A stretch of DNA of 18,396 nucleotides from Caryophanales bacterium UBA4100 (GCA_002383285.1 DFXU01000015.1:1-18396), one strand, 5' to 3'. Counted from the first letter of the stretch, positions 7,830 through 16,076 are shown. Numbers and translations: made by a program. The notes: generated by a model from the sequence alone, not told the origin.

Positions 7830-8211
7830 TTATCATCTACAAATTCCTCAACCGCATCATAATACCATGTTTGCGCGTCTGTTTTACCTATTCGCTCTTT
7901 TAGAAAATTAGTGACTTTCGATAAACCTTCGTCGTCTTGTTGATGATCATGTACCGGTTTATCCGTATCTTCGCTCATATAAGTGTCACGCTCCAATGAT
8001 TTAGGATTGATGCCGCAGGCATTTCAGCGACAGCCTTATCTTTATATCTTTAAAACCAGTCGCTATGAATTGTCAGCCGTTGTCGTTCACTTAACTCGTT
8101 TTCGTACATTTCACGTTCTTCGTCGGTTTCAGCATCAGTGATCTTTTTTTCTAGAACCTGTATCTGTCGATCGGTGAATATATCAGTAAACATATTATAG
8201 AAAAAACCCAT
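7820..8211 (-). pseudogene. Decayed small gene of unknown function (in-frame stop plus frameshift)
   Basis: From ATG 8211, preceded by a strong AAGGGGGG ribosome binding site, 53 codons read MGFFYNMFTDIFTDRQ... to a TAA at 8052-8050. The same frame then continues without another stop to a TGA at 7977-7975. The last part of that region makes better sense one frame over (NACGINPKSLERDTYMSED...), and this second frame stays open from below 8024 to a TAG at 7822-7820, ending in TDAQTWYYDAVEEFVDDKGK. The whole stretch is 392 bases, one short of 131 codons. That fits a single ancestral gene of about 130 residues with one nonsense change and one 1-base deletion near 8010-8025. The product would be small, charged and largely soluble. 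I do not recognise the family. The alternatives are two small adjacent genes (8211-8050 and 7978-7820), or sequencing errors in an intact gene. Confidence 0.6.
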
Positions 8212-8257
8212 CGCAAGTATTCCCCCCTTCTAAATCAGGTTGTGCAAACAAAACGGA

Positions 8258-8263
8258 ATTATA
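8258..8263 (-). promoter_or_regulatory. Candidate -10 box for the remnant minus-strand gene
   Basis: A perfect TATAAT on the minus strand lies 47 bases before the ATG at 8211, with no convincing -35 box at 16-18 bp. It is listed because it is the only promoter-like signal for that gene in the 158 bp between it and the divergent ABC operon. Confidence 0.25.
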
Positions 8264-8314
8264 CATGGAAATCGAACAAATAGCCCCTTAATCTAACAGA
8301 AGGTGGCTGTATTT

Positions 8315-8365
8315 ATGTTTAGAAAACGGTTACAGTTATTATTAATTACCCGTAATAGGATGTGA
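8315..8365 (+). CDS. Possible 16-residue leader peptide before the ABC operon
   Basis: ATG 8315 opens a 16-codon frame, MFRKRLQLLLITRNRM, ending at TGA 8363-8365, four bases before the ATG of the first ABC ATPase. An AGAAGGTGG ribosome binding site (8298-8306) stands 8 bases before it. The ATPase's own AGGA (8357-8360) lies inside the last codons of this frame. The peptide is basic and hydrophobic. Its position and strong initiation signal suggest a translated leader that couples or attenuates translation of the ABC operon, as seen before some antibiotic-responsive genes. A chance ORF this short is quite possible. Confidence 0.3.
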   Translation: MFRKRLQLLLITRNRM

Positions 8366-8369
8366 TGGA

Positions 8370-9053
8370 ATGGAGCATAACGAACCGATTATTCGAACGG
8401 TTGGTGTAAAGCGTATATTTGGTAAGGGCGATTCCGCTGTACATGCGCTAAAAGGAGCTAATCTTTCCGTACCTGCTGGTCGATTAGTTGCGCTAAAGGG
8501 AAGATCAGGATCAGGTAAAACGACGTTGATCAATATGTTAGGCGCATTAGATAAGCCAACTGAAGGTGTCGTATACTTCATGGGCCAAGAAATTAGTCAT
8601 CTATCCGAGCATCAGAGGAATGAAGTACGTCGAGTGAACATGGGACTTATCTTCCAATCATTCGCGCTTGTACCACTTATGTCTGCATATGAGAATGTAG
8701 AATTTGGTTTGCGGATTGCAGGAATCGAATCTAATCTGTACAAGGAACGAACGGAGGAGGCGCTCGATTTCGTTGGATTGAAGCCGCGTATGAAGCATCG
8801 ACCCTATGAGCTATCTGGAGGCGAGCAGCAACGTGTTGCAATAGCACGAGCTATTGCTCATAGACCAAAACTAATATTAGCGGATGAGCCTACTGCAGAA
8901 CTAGATAGTAAGATGGGATTGCAAATTATGAAGCTGTTCAAGGACTTAGTTCAACAAGAAAGAATAACGATTATTATGACTACACATGATCCTGCGATTA
9001 TGGAAATTGTCGATCAAGTTTATGCATTGGAGGATGGACGTATTGTCGATTAA
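8370..9053 (+). CDS. ABC transporter ATP-binding protein, MacB/LolD-type (first ATPase of the operon)
   Basis: A 227-residue cytoplasmic nucleotide-binding protein of the MacB/LolD/FtsE subfamily that powers FtsX-type permeases. All ATPase motifs are intact: Walker A GRSGSGKT (44-51), Q-loop Gln96, signature LSGGEQ (148-153), Walker B LILADE (168-173) and H-loop His206. The subfamily hallmark TAELDS follows Walker B. ATG 8370 has AGGA 9 bases upstream. It is the first gene of an operon with an adaptor lipoprotein, a large FtsX permease and a second, different ATPase. It ends at the ATPase core with no C-terminal extension, unlike the second ATPase. Confidence 0.93.
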   Translation: MEHNEPIIRTVGVKRIFGKGDSAVHALKGANLSVPAGRLVALKGRSGSGKTTLINMLGALDKPTEGVVYFMGQEISHLSEHQRNEVRRVNMGLIFQSFALVPLMSAYENVEFGLRIAGIESNLYKERTEEALDFVGLKPRMKHRPYELSGGEQQRVAIARAIAHRPKLILADEPTAELDSKMGLQIMKLFKDLVQQERITIIMTTHDPAIMEIVDQVYALEDGRIVD

Positions 9054-10077
9054 AGCTAATAAAAGTTGGACAAAAGTACATATGGTGTCTATCTCGTTAT
9101 CTCTTCTTATTATGTCGGGCTGTTCTTTACTGCCAATGCAGGAGGAACCCTTAGCACCACCCCTTGTAAAGCCAGTGAAGCAGAATTATACGACAGTTGA
9201 GGCAAAAAAAGGATCCATCGTAAGCTCAGTAAAGGGACTTGGAGCATTCGAGCCAGTGAATGTGGTCTACCATCAATTCAAGGAGGATGGAGGCAAGATC
9301 AAGCAGGTTCTAGTCAAGGCTGGAGATATTGTGAAGAAGGGCGATCCCCTCATTCAATTAGAGGTTGAAGGGCTAGATATCGAAATCAAGTATAAGCAGT
9401 TAGATGTAGAGAAAGCCAAGGTTGGTCTTGAGACTGCAAAGCTGGATCGGAATGAAGCTCAGATGAAGCTGAAGCTTCTAGAGCTCGACATAGCACAAAT
9501 TCAATACGAACGCACGCTCAACAAGCTTCAAAGCCGCCAATTGAAGGCGGGGATGGACGGTCAAGTGATCTTCGTTGCTGATGTTGAGCCGCCTGATTAT
9601 GTGGAGCCATACCGCGTTCTTGTTAGCGTTGCTGATATCACACAGCTACGGGTCGCCTATGAAAGTGGTGGAACGGATTTACAATTATCAAGCGTAATGG
9701 TCGGTATGGAGGCTGAGATTGAATGGGAGGATGAGACTATAAATGCGGTAGTTACCCAAACGCCCTCCACTGCTCCAATAACCCAGGATCAACAGCAGAG
9801 AGAGAGGAATGCAAAATTATTGTACTTAGAGCTTGAGAAGGTACCTGAGCAGGTTGAAATTGGTGACTTTGCCGAGATTATGATTGTTACGAAGAAGAAG
9901 GATAATGTTCTAGTTCTTCCTGCACGAGCGCTGCGAACATTCCTAGGCCGAAATTATGTGCAGCTTCTTGATGGAGAGCGGATAACTGAATTAGATGTCG
10001 AAGTCGGCATTAAAACGGTAACAGAGGTTGAGATTATGAATGGACTCGAGGAAGGTCAACAAATCATTCTGCCCTAA
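9043..10077 (+). CDS. HlyD/MacA-type adaptor lipoprotein (membrane fusion protein)
   Basis: A 344-residue extracytoplasmic adaptor. The N-terminus (from TTG) is a lipoprotein signal: basic MSIKANKSWTKVH, hydrophobic VSISLSLLIM, then SGC with Cys27 as lipidation site. The mature protein has a lipoyl/barrel-sandwich half (around GKIKQVLVKAGDIVKKGDPLI), a helical hairpin of about 55 residues, the returning lipoyl half with KAGMDGQVIFVAD, and beta-barrel and membrane-proximal domains ending in VEIMNGLEEGQQIIL. I place the start at TTG 9043 because GGAGG (9029-9033) lies 9 bases upstream. The ATG at 9034 touches that site, and longer starts would put about 16 extra residues before the signal peptide. 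The gene then overlaps the ATPase gene by 11 bases, suggesting coupled translation. It probably docks on the FtsX permease outside the membrane. Confidence 0.88.
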   Translation: MSIKANKSWTKVHMVSISLSLLIMSGCSLLPMQEEPLAPPLVKPVKQNYTTVEAKKGSIVSSVKGLGAFEPVNVVYHQFKEDGGKIKQVLVKAGDIVKKGDPLIQLEVEGLDIEIKYKQLDVEKAKVGLETAKLDRNEAQMKLKLLELDIAQIQYERTLNKLQSRQLKAGMDGQVIFVADVEPPDYVEPYRVLVSVADITQLRVAYESGGTDLQLSSVMVGMEAEIEWEDETINAVVTQTPSTAPITQDQQQRERNAKLLYLELEKVPEQVEIGDFAEIMIVTKKKDNVLVLPARALRTFLGRNYVQLLDGERITELDVEVGIKTVTEVEIMNGLEEGQQIILP

Positions 10078-10114
10078 TATATAACGGACTTACGAATTGG
10101 AGGTGCTTCCTTAA

Positions 10115-12973
10115 GTGGCTTTACTCGTCATGATTTTCCGCAAGATGGTTAAGAACAAGTGGCTGGAATTGAGCCTTCTGATGGGGCTCGTGCTCATTGT
10201 AGCGATGGTGAGTAGTATGCCTATCTACACTGATGCGATCCTTCAACGCATGCTTATTAAGGAGCTGGAGCAGAAGCAGCTCACAACTAATATATATTCT
10301 GGAGGATATACAGCTGCTGTAACCTTCTCAGATTCGCTTGGTGGGACAGTAACTCCAACTGAACGTTTATCCAGATTAGATAGAGCAATGAATCAAGCAA
10401 AGGATACTGGCTTCCAGCTTCCCGTACATGAGTTTGTTATAGAGCGATACACTCCCATGTATAAGCTCCTTCCTACAGATGTTACTAAAATCAATCCTGA
10501 TATAAAACGGTTTGCAAACATCGTTGGCTTGACGAATCTTGAGGATAATATCCGACTAGTGGATGGTCGATTGCCTGCCAAGGAACAGCCGGTTAATGGT
10601 GTATATGAAGCACTCATTGTCGCTAATGCTCAGATTAAGCTTTCGATGGTCCTTAATGATGAGATGGAATTTGTAGATGAGAAGCTGCTCAAGCAGAATA
10701 TTAAGGTTAAGGCAGTTGGGGTCATAGACAAGAAGGATTTTGACTCTCTCTATTGGTCGAACAAGAACATGACATTCTATCAGCAATCCTTTATTATCCC
10801 ATTTGATATATTTGAACGTGATATTACGCAAGGTACGATATCCCCGATTCGAACTTCAAGCTGGTACTTCGCACTGGATTATTCCAAGATGAAGGTTGAT
10901 CATATTGAGGATTATATGGCAACGAACGCCTATATTAAGGGGCATCTGAGTGCTAATGCGTCAACGAATATATCCAAAGCAGAAGCTTTAGCAACGCTAA
11001 AGGGCTATGATGAGCGTGAACAGAAGCTAAGACTGCTATTATGGTCAATGAATGTACCGGTATTGATTATGCTTGCCTTCTACTTATACATGGTAGCTAA
11101 TCTGATTACAGACAGACAGAAGACGGAAATTGCAGTTTTAAGGAGTCGGGGTGCAAGCCGACTACAGATTATGACCTCGTTCTTCATCGAGGGAGTTTTA
11201 CTATCGCTCATTGCAATCGCAATTGGACCCTATATTGGATTAATACTGACTAAGGTATTAGGAGCTTCGAACGGCTTCCTTGAATTTGTTCAGCGATCAG
11301 CAATGGATGTCTCTCTGAATAAGGATGCCTACATATATGGTGCATATGCATTAGGAGTAGGCTTGTTGATGATCATGATTCCTGCTCTTATTGCTACTAA
11401 AGCTACTATTGTAGGTCATAAACAACAATTAGCGCGTAAGATGAAGTTATCTTTTTTGCACCGTTATTATCTGGATATTGTACTAGTAGCCGTTGCACTT
11501 TACGGACTACAGTCATTCAATCGTCGAATCAAGGATATGACCTCTGCGGGTTTGGATGCAACTCAGTTCACTATTGATCCATTGTTATTCCTAGTACCGG
11601 CTTTATTCATACTTGGCTGTGGATTGTTAGCCTTGCGAATTTACCCATATCTGATCAGATTCATATACTGGGTAGGTAGGAAGTGGTGGCCGCCTTCTCT
11701 ATATTCCACACTGATACAAGTGGGCAGATCTACTACGCAATATCAATTTCTGATGGTATTCCTAGTCATGACTTTAGCAACGGGCTTCTTCAGCGCAAGT
11801 GCAGCAAGAACAATGAATCAGAACAATCACGACAAGATTCTGTATCAGAATGGTGCGGATATTGTATTCAAGACATTCTGGCAGAATGATGCACCTCCAC
11901 CATCACCTCCGGGTGGACCGTCTGCATCGACCGCACTATCACCGAAGCGTATTCAATATACTGAACCGTTATACGATTACGCCTTGAACAAGCTTCCAGG
12001 TGTTGAGCATTATGCGAAGGTATTCATTAAGGAGGATGCTTACTTCTCGACAGCTAATGCAGTGATAGACACCAAGCTTTATGGGATCGAAACCGATAAT
12101 TTTGGAATGACAGCATGGTTTAAGAACGGACTTCTCGACTATCACATGAATGATTATCTGAACCTGATTGCGTCGGATGCTTCATCCGTATTGATCTCAC
12201 GTTCGATCGCGGATGAAGAGGGGTTGAAGCCAGGCGACCCTATCTCGATAGGTTGGGATATGGTTGAGCCTAGGAACTTTATTGTATATGGTATTATCGA
12301 TTACTTTCCGACCTTTCAGCCTAATCCTACTAAACCGGGAGAGCCATTACCTCATATGATTGTAGGTCATTTGCCGACAATCAAGACACTCCTAGCTGTC
12401 GAGCCATATGAATATTGGTTTAGGCTAAAGCCAGATGCGAGCAGGGAGGAATTCGTTAAATCGATAGAGGAACAGAAAATATATGTGACTAACTATAAGG
12501 ATACTATACAACAAATTAATGATATGAAGAGCGATCCTTTTCAATTAGCGGTTAATGGGGTTATGACATTAGGCTTTATTATCTCAATCATTATTAGCTT
12601 CTGTGGTTTCTTATTATATTGGATATTATCACTCCAGGGTCGGATACTGCAGATTGGTATATTCAGAGCGATGGGGATTTCATTCAGACAGCTCATCTAT
12701 ATGCTCGTTGCTGAACAGCTTCTAACCTCAGGAGCAGCTCTTCTCATTGGAGCAATAGATGGGAATTTAACGAGTCGATTGTTCGTTCCATTCTTCCAGC
12801 TGTCGTTCGATCCGACGACTCAGGTTCCTCCTTTTCAGGTCATATTCGATCCGCAGGATACGACAAGCCTGTTCATCATCGTTACACTCATGATTGCAAC
12901 CGGATTGGGTATATTAGCATACTTACTGTCACGTATTAAGATACATCAAGCCGTGAAATTAGGGGAGGATTAA
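10115..12973 (+). CDS. Large FtsX/MacB-type ABC permease with two FtsX units
   Basis: A 952-residue membrane protein with about ten TM segments. TM1 lies at about 17-35, then a large extracytoplasmic domain to about 305. The first FtsX core follows, with TMs near 310-330, 355-385 and 405-430 and the cytoplasmic RQKTEIAVLRSRGASRLQI motif. Two linking TMs lie near 450 and 490-510. A TM near 545-565 starts a second unit with its own outer domain (570-815), ending in the second FtsX core with RILQIGIFRAMGISFRQL. The second outer domain starts with a Pro/Ser-rich stretch (about residues 590-605) and has the MacB-like LISRSIADEEGLKPGDPI segment. The GTG start at 10115 follows GGAGG at 10099-10103. 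Substrate unknown: lipoprotein or peptide export, antibiotic resistance and signalling are all possible for this family. Confidence 0.9.
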   Translation: MALLVMIFRKMVKNKWLELSLLMGLVLIVAMVSSMPIYTDAILQRMLIKELEQKQLTTNIYSGGYTAAVTFSDSLGGTVTPTERLSRLDRAMNQAKDTGFQLPVHEFVIERYTPMYKLLPTDVTKINPDIKRFANIVGLTNLEDNIRLVDGRLPAKEQPVNGVYEALIVANAQIKLSMVLNDEMEFVDEKLLKQNIKVKAVGVIDKKDFDSLYWSNKNMTFYQQSFIIPFDIFERDITQGTISPIRTSSWYFALDYSKMKVDHIEDYMATNAYIKGHLSANASTNISKAEALATLKGYDEREQKLRLLLWSMNVPVLIMLAFYLYMVANLITDRQKTEIAVLRSRGASRLQIMTSFFIEGVLLSLIAIAIGPYIGLILTKVLGASNGFLEFVQRSAMDVSLNKDAYIYGAYALGVGLLMIMIPALIATKATIVGHKQQLARKMKLSFLHRYYLDIVLVAVALYGLQSFNRRIKDMTSAGLDATQFTIDPLLFLVPALFILGCGLLALRIYPYLIRFIYWVGRKWWPPSLYSTLIQVGRSTTQYQFLMVFLVMTLATGFFSASAARTMNQNNHDKILYQNGADIVFKTFWQNDAPPPSPPGGPSASTALSPKRIQYTEPLYDYALNKLPGVEHYAKVFIKEDAYFSTANAVIDTKLYGIETDNFGMTAWFKNGLLDYHMNDYLNLIASDASSVLISRSIADEEGLKPGDPISIGWDMVEPRNFIVYGIIDYFPTFQPNPTKPGEPLPHMIVGHLPTIKTLLAVEPYEYWFRLKPDASREEFVKSIEEQKIYVTNYKDTIQQINDMKSDPFQLAVNGVMTLGFIISIIISFCGFLLYWILSLQGRILQIGIFRAMGISFRQLIYMLVAEQLLTSGAALLIGAIDGNLTSRLFVPFFQLSFDPTTQVPPFQVIFDPQDTTSLFIIVTLMIATGLGILAYLLSRIKIHQAVKLGED

Positions 12974-12976
12974 CCG

Positions 12977-13858
12977 ATGATTCATTGTGATAATCTCGTC
13001 AAGATCTATAAGCTTGCAGATCTTGAGGTAGTCGCGTTGCAAGGGCTCGATTTACATATCGAGTCTGGTGAGTTATTGGCTATCATTGGTAATAGTGGTA
13101 GTGGCAAATCTACCTTACTTAACATGCTAGGTGGTCTAGATCGACCCTCTGCAGGAAATTTGATTGTCGATGGCAAGGATATGCTGAAATTCACTGAGCG
13201 AGATTTGGTCAAGTATAAGCGTGAATCGGTCGGATTCGTATGGCAGAATAACGCTAGGAATTTAATTCCTTATCTTACAGCGATGGAGAATGTGGAGCTC
13301 CCCATTCTACTGCAGGGACGCAGGAAGCGAGAACGGGCATTAGAGCTTCTGGAGGCTGTTGGGTTAAGCCATAGGACACGTAATCGTCTTAGCGAGCTTT
13401 CAGGCGGTGAACAACAGCGTGTAGCCATAGCCATAGCCTTAGCGAATCGACCGAAGCTGCTATTAGCGGATGAACCTACGGGTTCGGTTGACTCAGCTAT
13501 GGCAGAGCAAATTCTAGACCTGTTCCGTGAACTAAATCGTAGTATGGGGTTAACGGTCATAATTGTAACTCATGATCCTGAGGTTGCTCGCAAGGTAGAC
13601 CGCGTAGTTGCGATTCGTGATGGGAAAACGTCATCCGAGTTTATTCGCCGCAAATCGTATGCGGATGAGCTTGCTGAGCTTGAGCAGGGCATTACTTCTG
13701 ACGAGGAAGAAACCCATATCGAGTATGCTGTGCTAGATAAAGCAGGTCGGCTGCAGATTCCTAGTGGTTACTTGGAATCTATCGGGCTTAAGAACAAGAA
13801 TAAAATCCAAGTTTCACTTGAGGATGGGAAAATTATTCTAGTAGCGCCGGAGGAGTGA
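12977..13858 (+). CDS. ABC transporter ATP-binding protein with C-terminal AbrB-like domain
   Basis: A 293-residue ATPase, second in the operon. Residues 1-217 are a MacB/LolD-type ATPase with Walker A GNSGSGKST (38-46), Q-loop Gln90, LSGGEQ (141-146), Walker B LLLADE (161-166), and His199. An acidic linker (about 226-246) leads to a C-terminal domain of about 45 residues, EYAVLDKAGRLQIPSGYL...IQVSLEDGKIILVAPEE (249-293). This has the pattern of a SpoVT/AbrB swapped-hairpin domain (DKAGRLQIP, then a helix, then a strand pair). AbrB domains dimerise and often bind DNA. Here it may dimerise the ATPase, hold it to a partner, or act in regulation. The ATG lies 3 bases after the permease stop, with GGGGAGG just upstream, so translation is coupled. 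Confidence 0.9.
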   Translation: MIHCDNLVKIYKLADLEVVALQGLDLHIESGELLAIIGNSGSGKSTLLNMLGGLDRPSAGNLIVDGKDMLKFTERDLVKYKRESVGFVWQNNARNLIPYLTAMENVELPILLQGRRKRERALELLEAVGLSHRTRNRLSELSGGEQQRVAIAIALANRPKLLLADEPTGSVDSAMAEQILDLFRELNRSMGLTVIIVTHDPEVARKVDRVVAIRDGKTSSEFIRRKSYADELAELEQGITSDEEETHIEYAVLDKAGRLQIPSGYLESIGLKNKNKIQVSLEDGKIILVAPEE

Positions 13859-13901
13859 AATTATTGACAAAGTTAACATTCATAATCAAGCTGGTAGAGT
13901 C

Positions 13902-14504
13902 ATGATAAAACGTTGGGTGAAGAGGTGCATAAAGCCCTTAATCATTGTAGTCATTCTGGGACTTTCTTGGATAGCTTATATTCAATGGAGAATTCATTCC
14001 GTTGAGGAGATGCCCCTAAGCTCCGAACCAGCGGATGTGTGTATTGTATTAGGCGCAGCGCTCTGGAATGATAGGCCAAGCCCAGCTTTGCAGGAGCGCT
14101 TGAATGTAGCGGTTGCGCTATATGATGAGGGTCATTGTTCTTATATCATTGCTACAGGAGGACTAGATAGCAATGGTGCTACTGTCCCAGAATCAGAAGG
14201 GATGATTCGTTACATGGAGGAACAGGGTATCCCACTAACGAATTTGCGGTCTGAATCTGAGGCAAGAAGCACTTATGAGAACTTGTTGTTCAGTCAAGAG
14301 ATCATAGAGCAGGAAGGGTGGAGCTCATCTATTATTATTACCCATGCATACCACGGTGCACGAGCACTTGATATCGCGGAATTTCTCGATTATGAGCAGC
14401 CCCATATGAGCGTGATGAATTCACAGGTCATGTACATGCCTTATCACAAAGCGAGAGAAACACTAGCATTCACGAAATGGACGTTCGATAAATGGCGGCT
14501 ATGA
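13902..14504 (+). CDS. YdcF/DUF218-family membrane protein (SanA/ElyC-like)
   Basis: A 200-residue protein with one N-terminal TM (about 10-30) and an extracytoplasmic DUF218 domain. Recognisable family segments are VCIVLGAALWNDRPSPALQERL, the ATGGLDSNG loop, ESEGMIRYMEEQGIP and the SEARSTYENL motif, then IIITHAYHGARA. Members of this family (E. coli SanA, ElyC, YdcF) affect envelope integrity, but the biochemical activity is not settled. The ATG at 13902 has GGTAGAG closely upstream. It lies 43 bp after the second ABC ATPase in the same direction and is probably the last gene of that operon, suggesting an envelope role for the system. Its final 6 bases overlap the 3' end of the convergent galT gene, with no terminator visible between them. 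Confidence 0.85.
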   Translation: MIKRWVKRCIKPLIIVVILGLSWIAYIQWRIHSVEEMPLSSEPADVCIVLGAALWNDRPSPALQERLNVAVALYDEGHCSYIIATGGLDSNGATVPESEGMIRYMEEQGIPLTNLRSESEARSTYENLLFSQEIIEQEGWSSSIIITHAYHGARALDIAEFLDYEQPHMSVMNSQVMYMPYHKARETLAFTKWTFDKWRL

Positions 14505-16076
14505 GCGAGCTGCAAAGCCTGATTGTATCATAAACTGCTGAAAGCCTTCTATACCTTGCTCGTCGCGTTTGTAAACTCCTGCATCGATGAGGACCTCCAT
14601 GAACTTGTGGCCAACTTCTTGCTGCAGGATAAGCTCGGCACGTTCGTTAGTTAGTGTTGTCCCATGACGACTGACCAATTCATCAATCCATACGCTATGC
14701 TTGTATAGTAGATGTGATGGTTCATCAGTAATACCCCGTACACGATCTGAAGCCCCTGTCAGAATCAATCTGATCTCATAAAGCTCCTCCTTTAACCTAC
14801 CTGGAAGAACTGCAAGACCCATAACTTCAATCAATCCAATATTCTCATGCTTAATATGGTGTAGATGACGGTGAGGATGGAAGATCCCTTCCGGGTACTG
14901 TTCATTGGTACGATTATTACGCAGAACTAAGTCGATTTCATATTCACCCTGTTGATTGTAACGTGCGATCGGTGTTACCGTGTTATGAGAAGTTTGTGAG
15001 AAACCATCGTCAGTGTGGGACAGAATCTCATTAACAGTATCACTGTAGCTTTTCCAAGTATGAAAAATATGATCGGCAGCTGCAAGTAATTGCTGTTGGC
15101 TTCTACTTCGAAGTCGTACAACGGAAAGAGGCCACTTAATAATACTTGCCTGTACATCCATGAATTCTGGATGGTTGAATACATGCTCATCACGAGCACG
15201 TTCCATAGGGAATGTATGCCGTCCAGCTTGGAAATGGTCATGGTTTAATATGGATCCTCCGACAATGGGTAGGTCAGCATTAGAGCCTATGAAGTAATGA
15301 GGGAATTGCTCAACAAAGGCAATCAGCCTACGGAAGGTAGAGGGCCCAATCTTCATCGGTACGTGATTGTTATTAATAACAATACTATGCTCATTGTAGT
15401 AAACATAAGGGGAATATTGAAAGAACCACGACTGATCATCCAAGGTTAGGGGGATAACACGGTGATTCTGCCTTGCTGGATGATTAAGTCTTCCCGCGTA
15501 GCCCACATTCTCCTCACATAATAAGCACTTTGGATATTGTCCTGCTGGTGCATTCTTCAATAAAGCTATTTCCTGCACGCTTTTCTCTGGCTTCGATAAA
15601 TTTACAGTAATCTCAAGCTGACCGTAATCGGTATCTGTTAGCCAATATTGATTTTTCTGAATACGATCGACACGAATATAGTTCGAATTAACGGATTGTT
15701 GGTAGAAGTAATTCGTTGCCGTTTCGATCGAATCTGTATCTGCAAGCTGCCAGAACTTTCTTGAGGTTTCAGATGCTCTGGGCATGAGTAGCCCCATAAT
15801 ACGAGCGTCCATCAAATCACGATAGGTCGTATTATTGTGTGTGAGCAGATCACAATGAACTGCATAATCTAACATTCTCTCTAGAATGGGCACGACTGAT
15901 TGTGGTAATTGCTCCTTGATGGAAGGGAGAGTCGGCTCCGATACTTGGAATAGATCGAACAGTGCGTTGCGACAAGGAATTACATCGAGTTGTTCGATGA
16001 GCCCTCTCTCTTCAGCGAAGGCTATTAATCTTTCGATTTCATATTGAATGTTGATCTGCGTATCTATGATGATCAC
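14499..16076 (-). CDS. galT: UDP-glucose--hexose-1-phosphate uridylyltransferase (GalT, family 2)
   Basis: A 525-residue cytoplasmic Leloir enzyme that swaps UMP between UDP-glucose and galactose-1-phosphate. It is the Firmicute-type family 2 GalT, about 500 residues and distinct from the roughly 350-residue E. coli type. Landmarks are CLLCEEN (184-190), YNEHSIVINNNHVPM, LNHDHFQAGRHTFPMERA (277-294, with the family's conserved His cluster) and the late FHPHRHLHHIKHENIGLIEVMG (399-420). The start is GTG 16076, overlapping the galE stop by 4 bases (GTGA), so it depends on coupled translation. The AGGGAG just before it is too close to act as an ideal site. It is the last gene of the galKET operon and overlaps the convergent YdcF-like gene by 6 bases. 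Confidence 0.94.
   Translation of the reverse strand: MIIIDTQINIQYEIERLIAFAEERGLIEQLDVIPCRNALFDLFQVSEPTLPSIKEQLPQSVVPILERMLDYAVHCDLLTHNNTTYRDLMDARIMGLLMPRASETSRKFWQLADTDSIETATNYFYQQSVNSNYIRVDRIQKNQYWLTDTDYGQLEITVNLSKPEKSVQEIALLKNAPAGQYPKCLLCEENVGYAGRLNHPARQNHRVIPLTLDDQSWFFQYSPYVYYNEHSIVINNNHVPMKIGPSTFRRLIAFVEQFPHYFIGSNADLPIVGGSILNHDHFQAGRHTFPMERARDEHVFNHPEFMDVQASIIKWPLSVVRLRSRSQQQLLAAADHIFHTWKSYSDTVNEILSHTDDGFSQTSHNTVTPIARYNQQGEYEIDLVLRNNRTNEQYPEGIFHPHRHLHHIKHENIGLIEVMGLAVLPGRLKEELYEIRLILTGASDRVRGITDEPSHLLYKHSVWIDELVSRHGTTLTNERAELILQQEVGHKFMEVLIDAGVYKRDEQGIEGFQQFMIQSGFAARS

Noticed and set aside
8240..8265. TTGTGC / TATACA on the plus strand as a promoter for the ABC operon
   Set aside because: Spacing is only 14 bp, too short to support.
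8318..8342. TTTAGA / TATTAT as a promoter for the ABC operon
   Set aside because: Spacing is only 13 bp, too short for a sigma-A promoter, and it would start transcription after the leader ORF begins.
10556..10831. 91-codon minus-strand ORF within the permease gene
   Set aside because: Antisense shadow with no recognisable domain; the permease frame is intact.
11683..11889. 68-codon plus-strand ORF inside the permease gene
   Set aside because: Out-of-frame shadow of the permease, which continues intact through this stretch with a TM segment and conserved residues.
13864..13905. TTG at 13864 after GGAGGAG as a start for the YdcF-like gene
   Set aside because: It has a nice ribosome binding site, but the frame is different and stops after 13 codons at TGA 13903, so the ATG at 13902 is kept.
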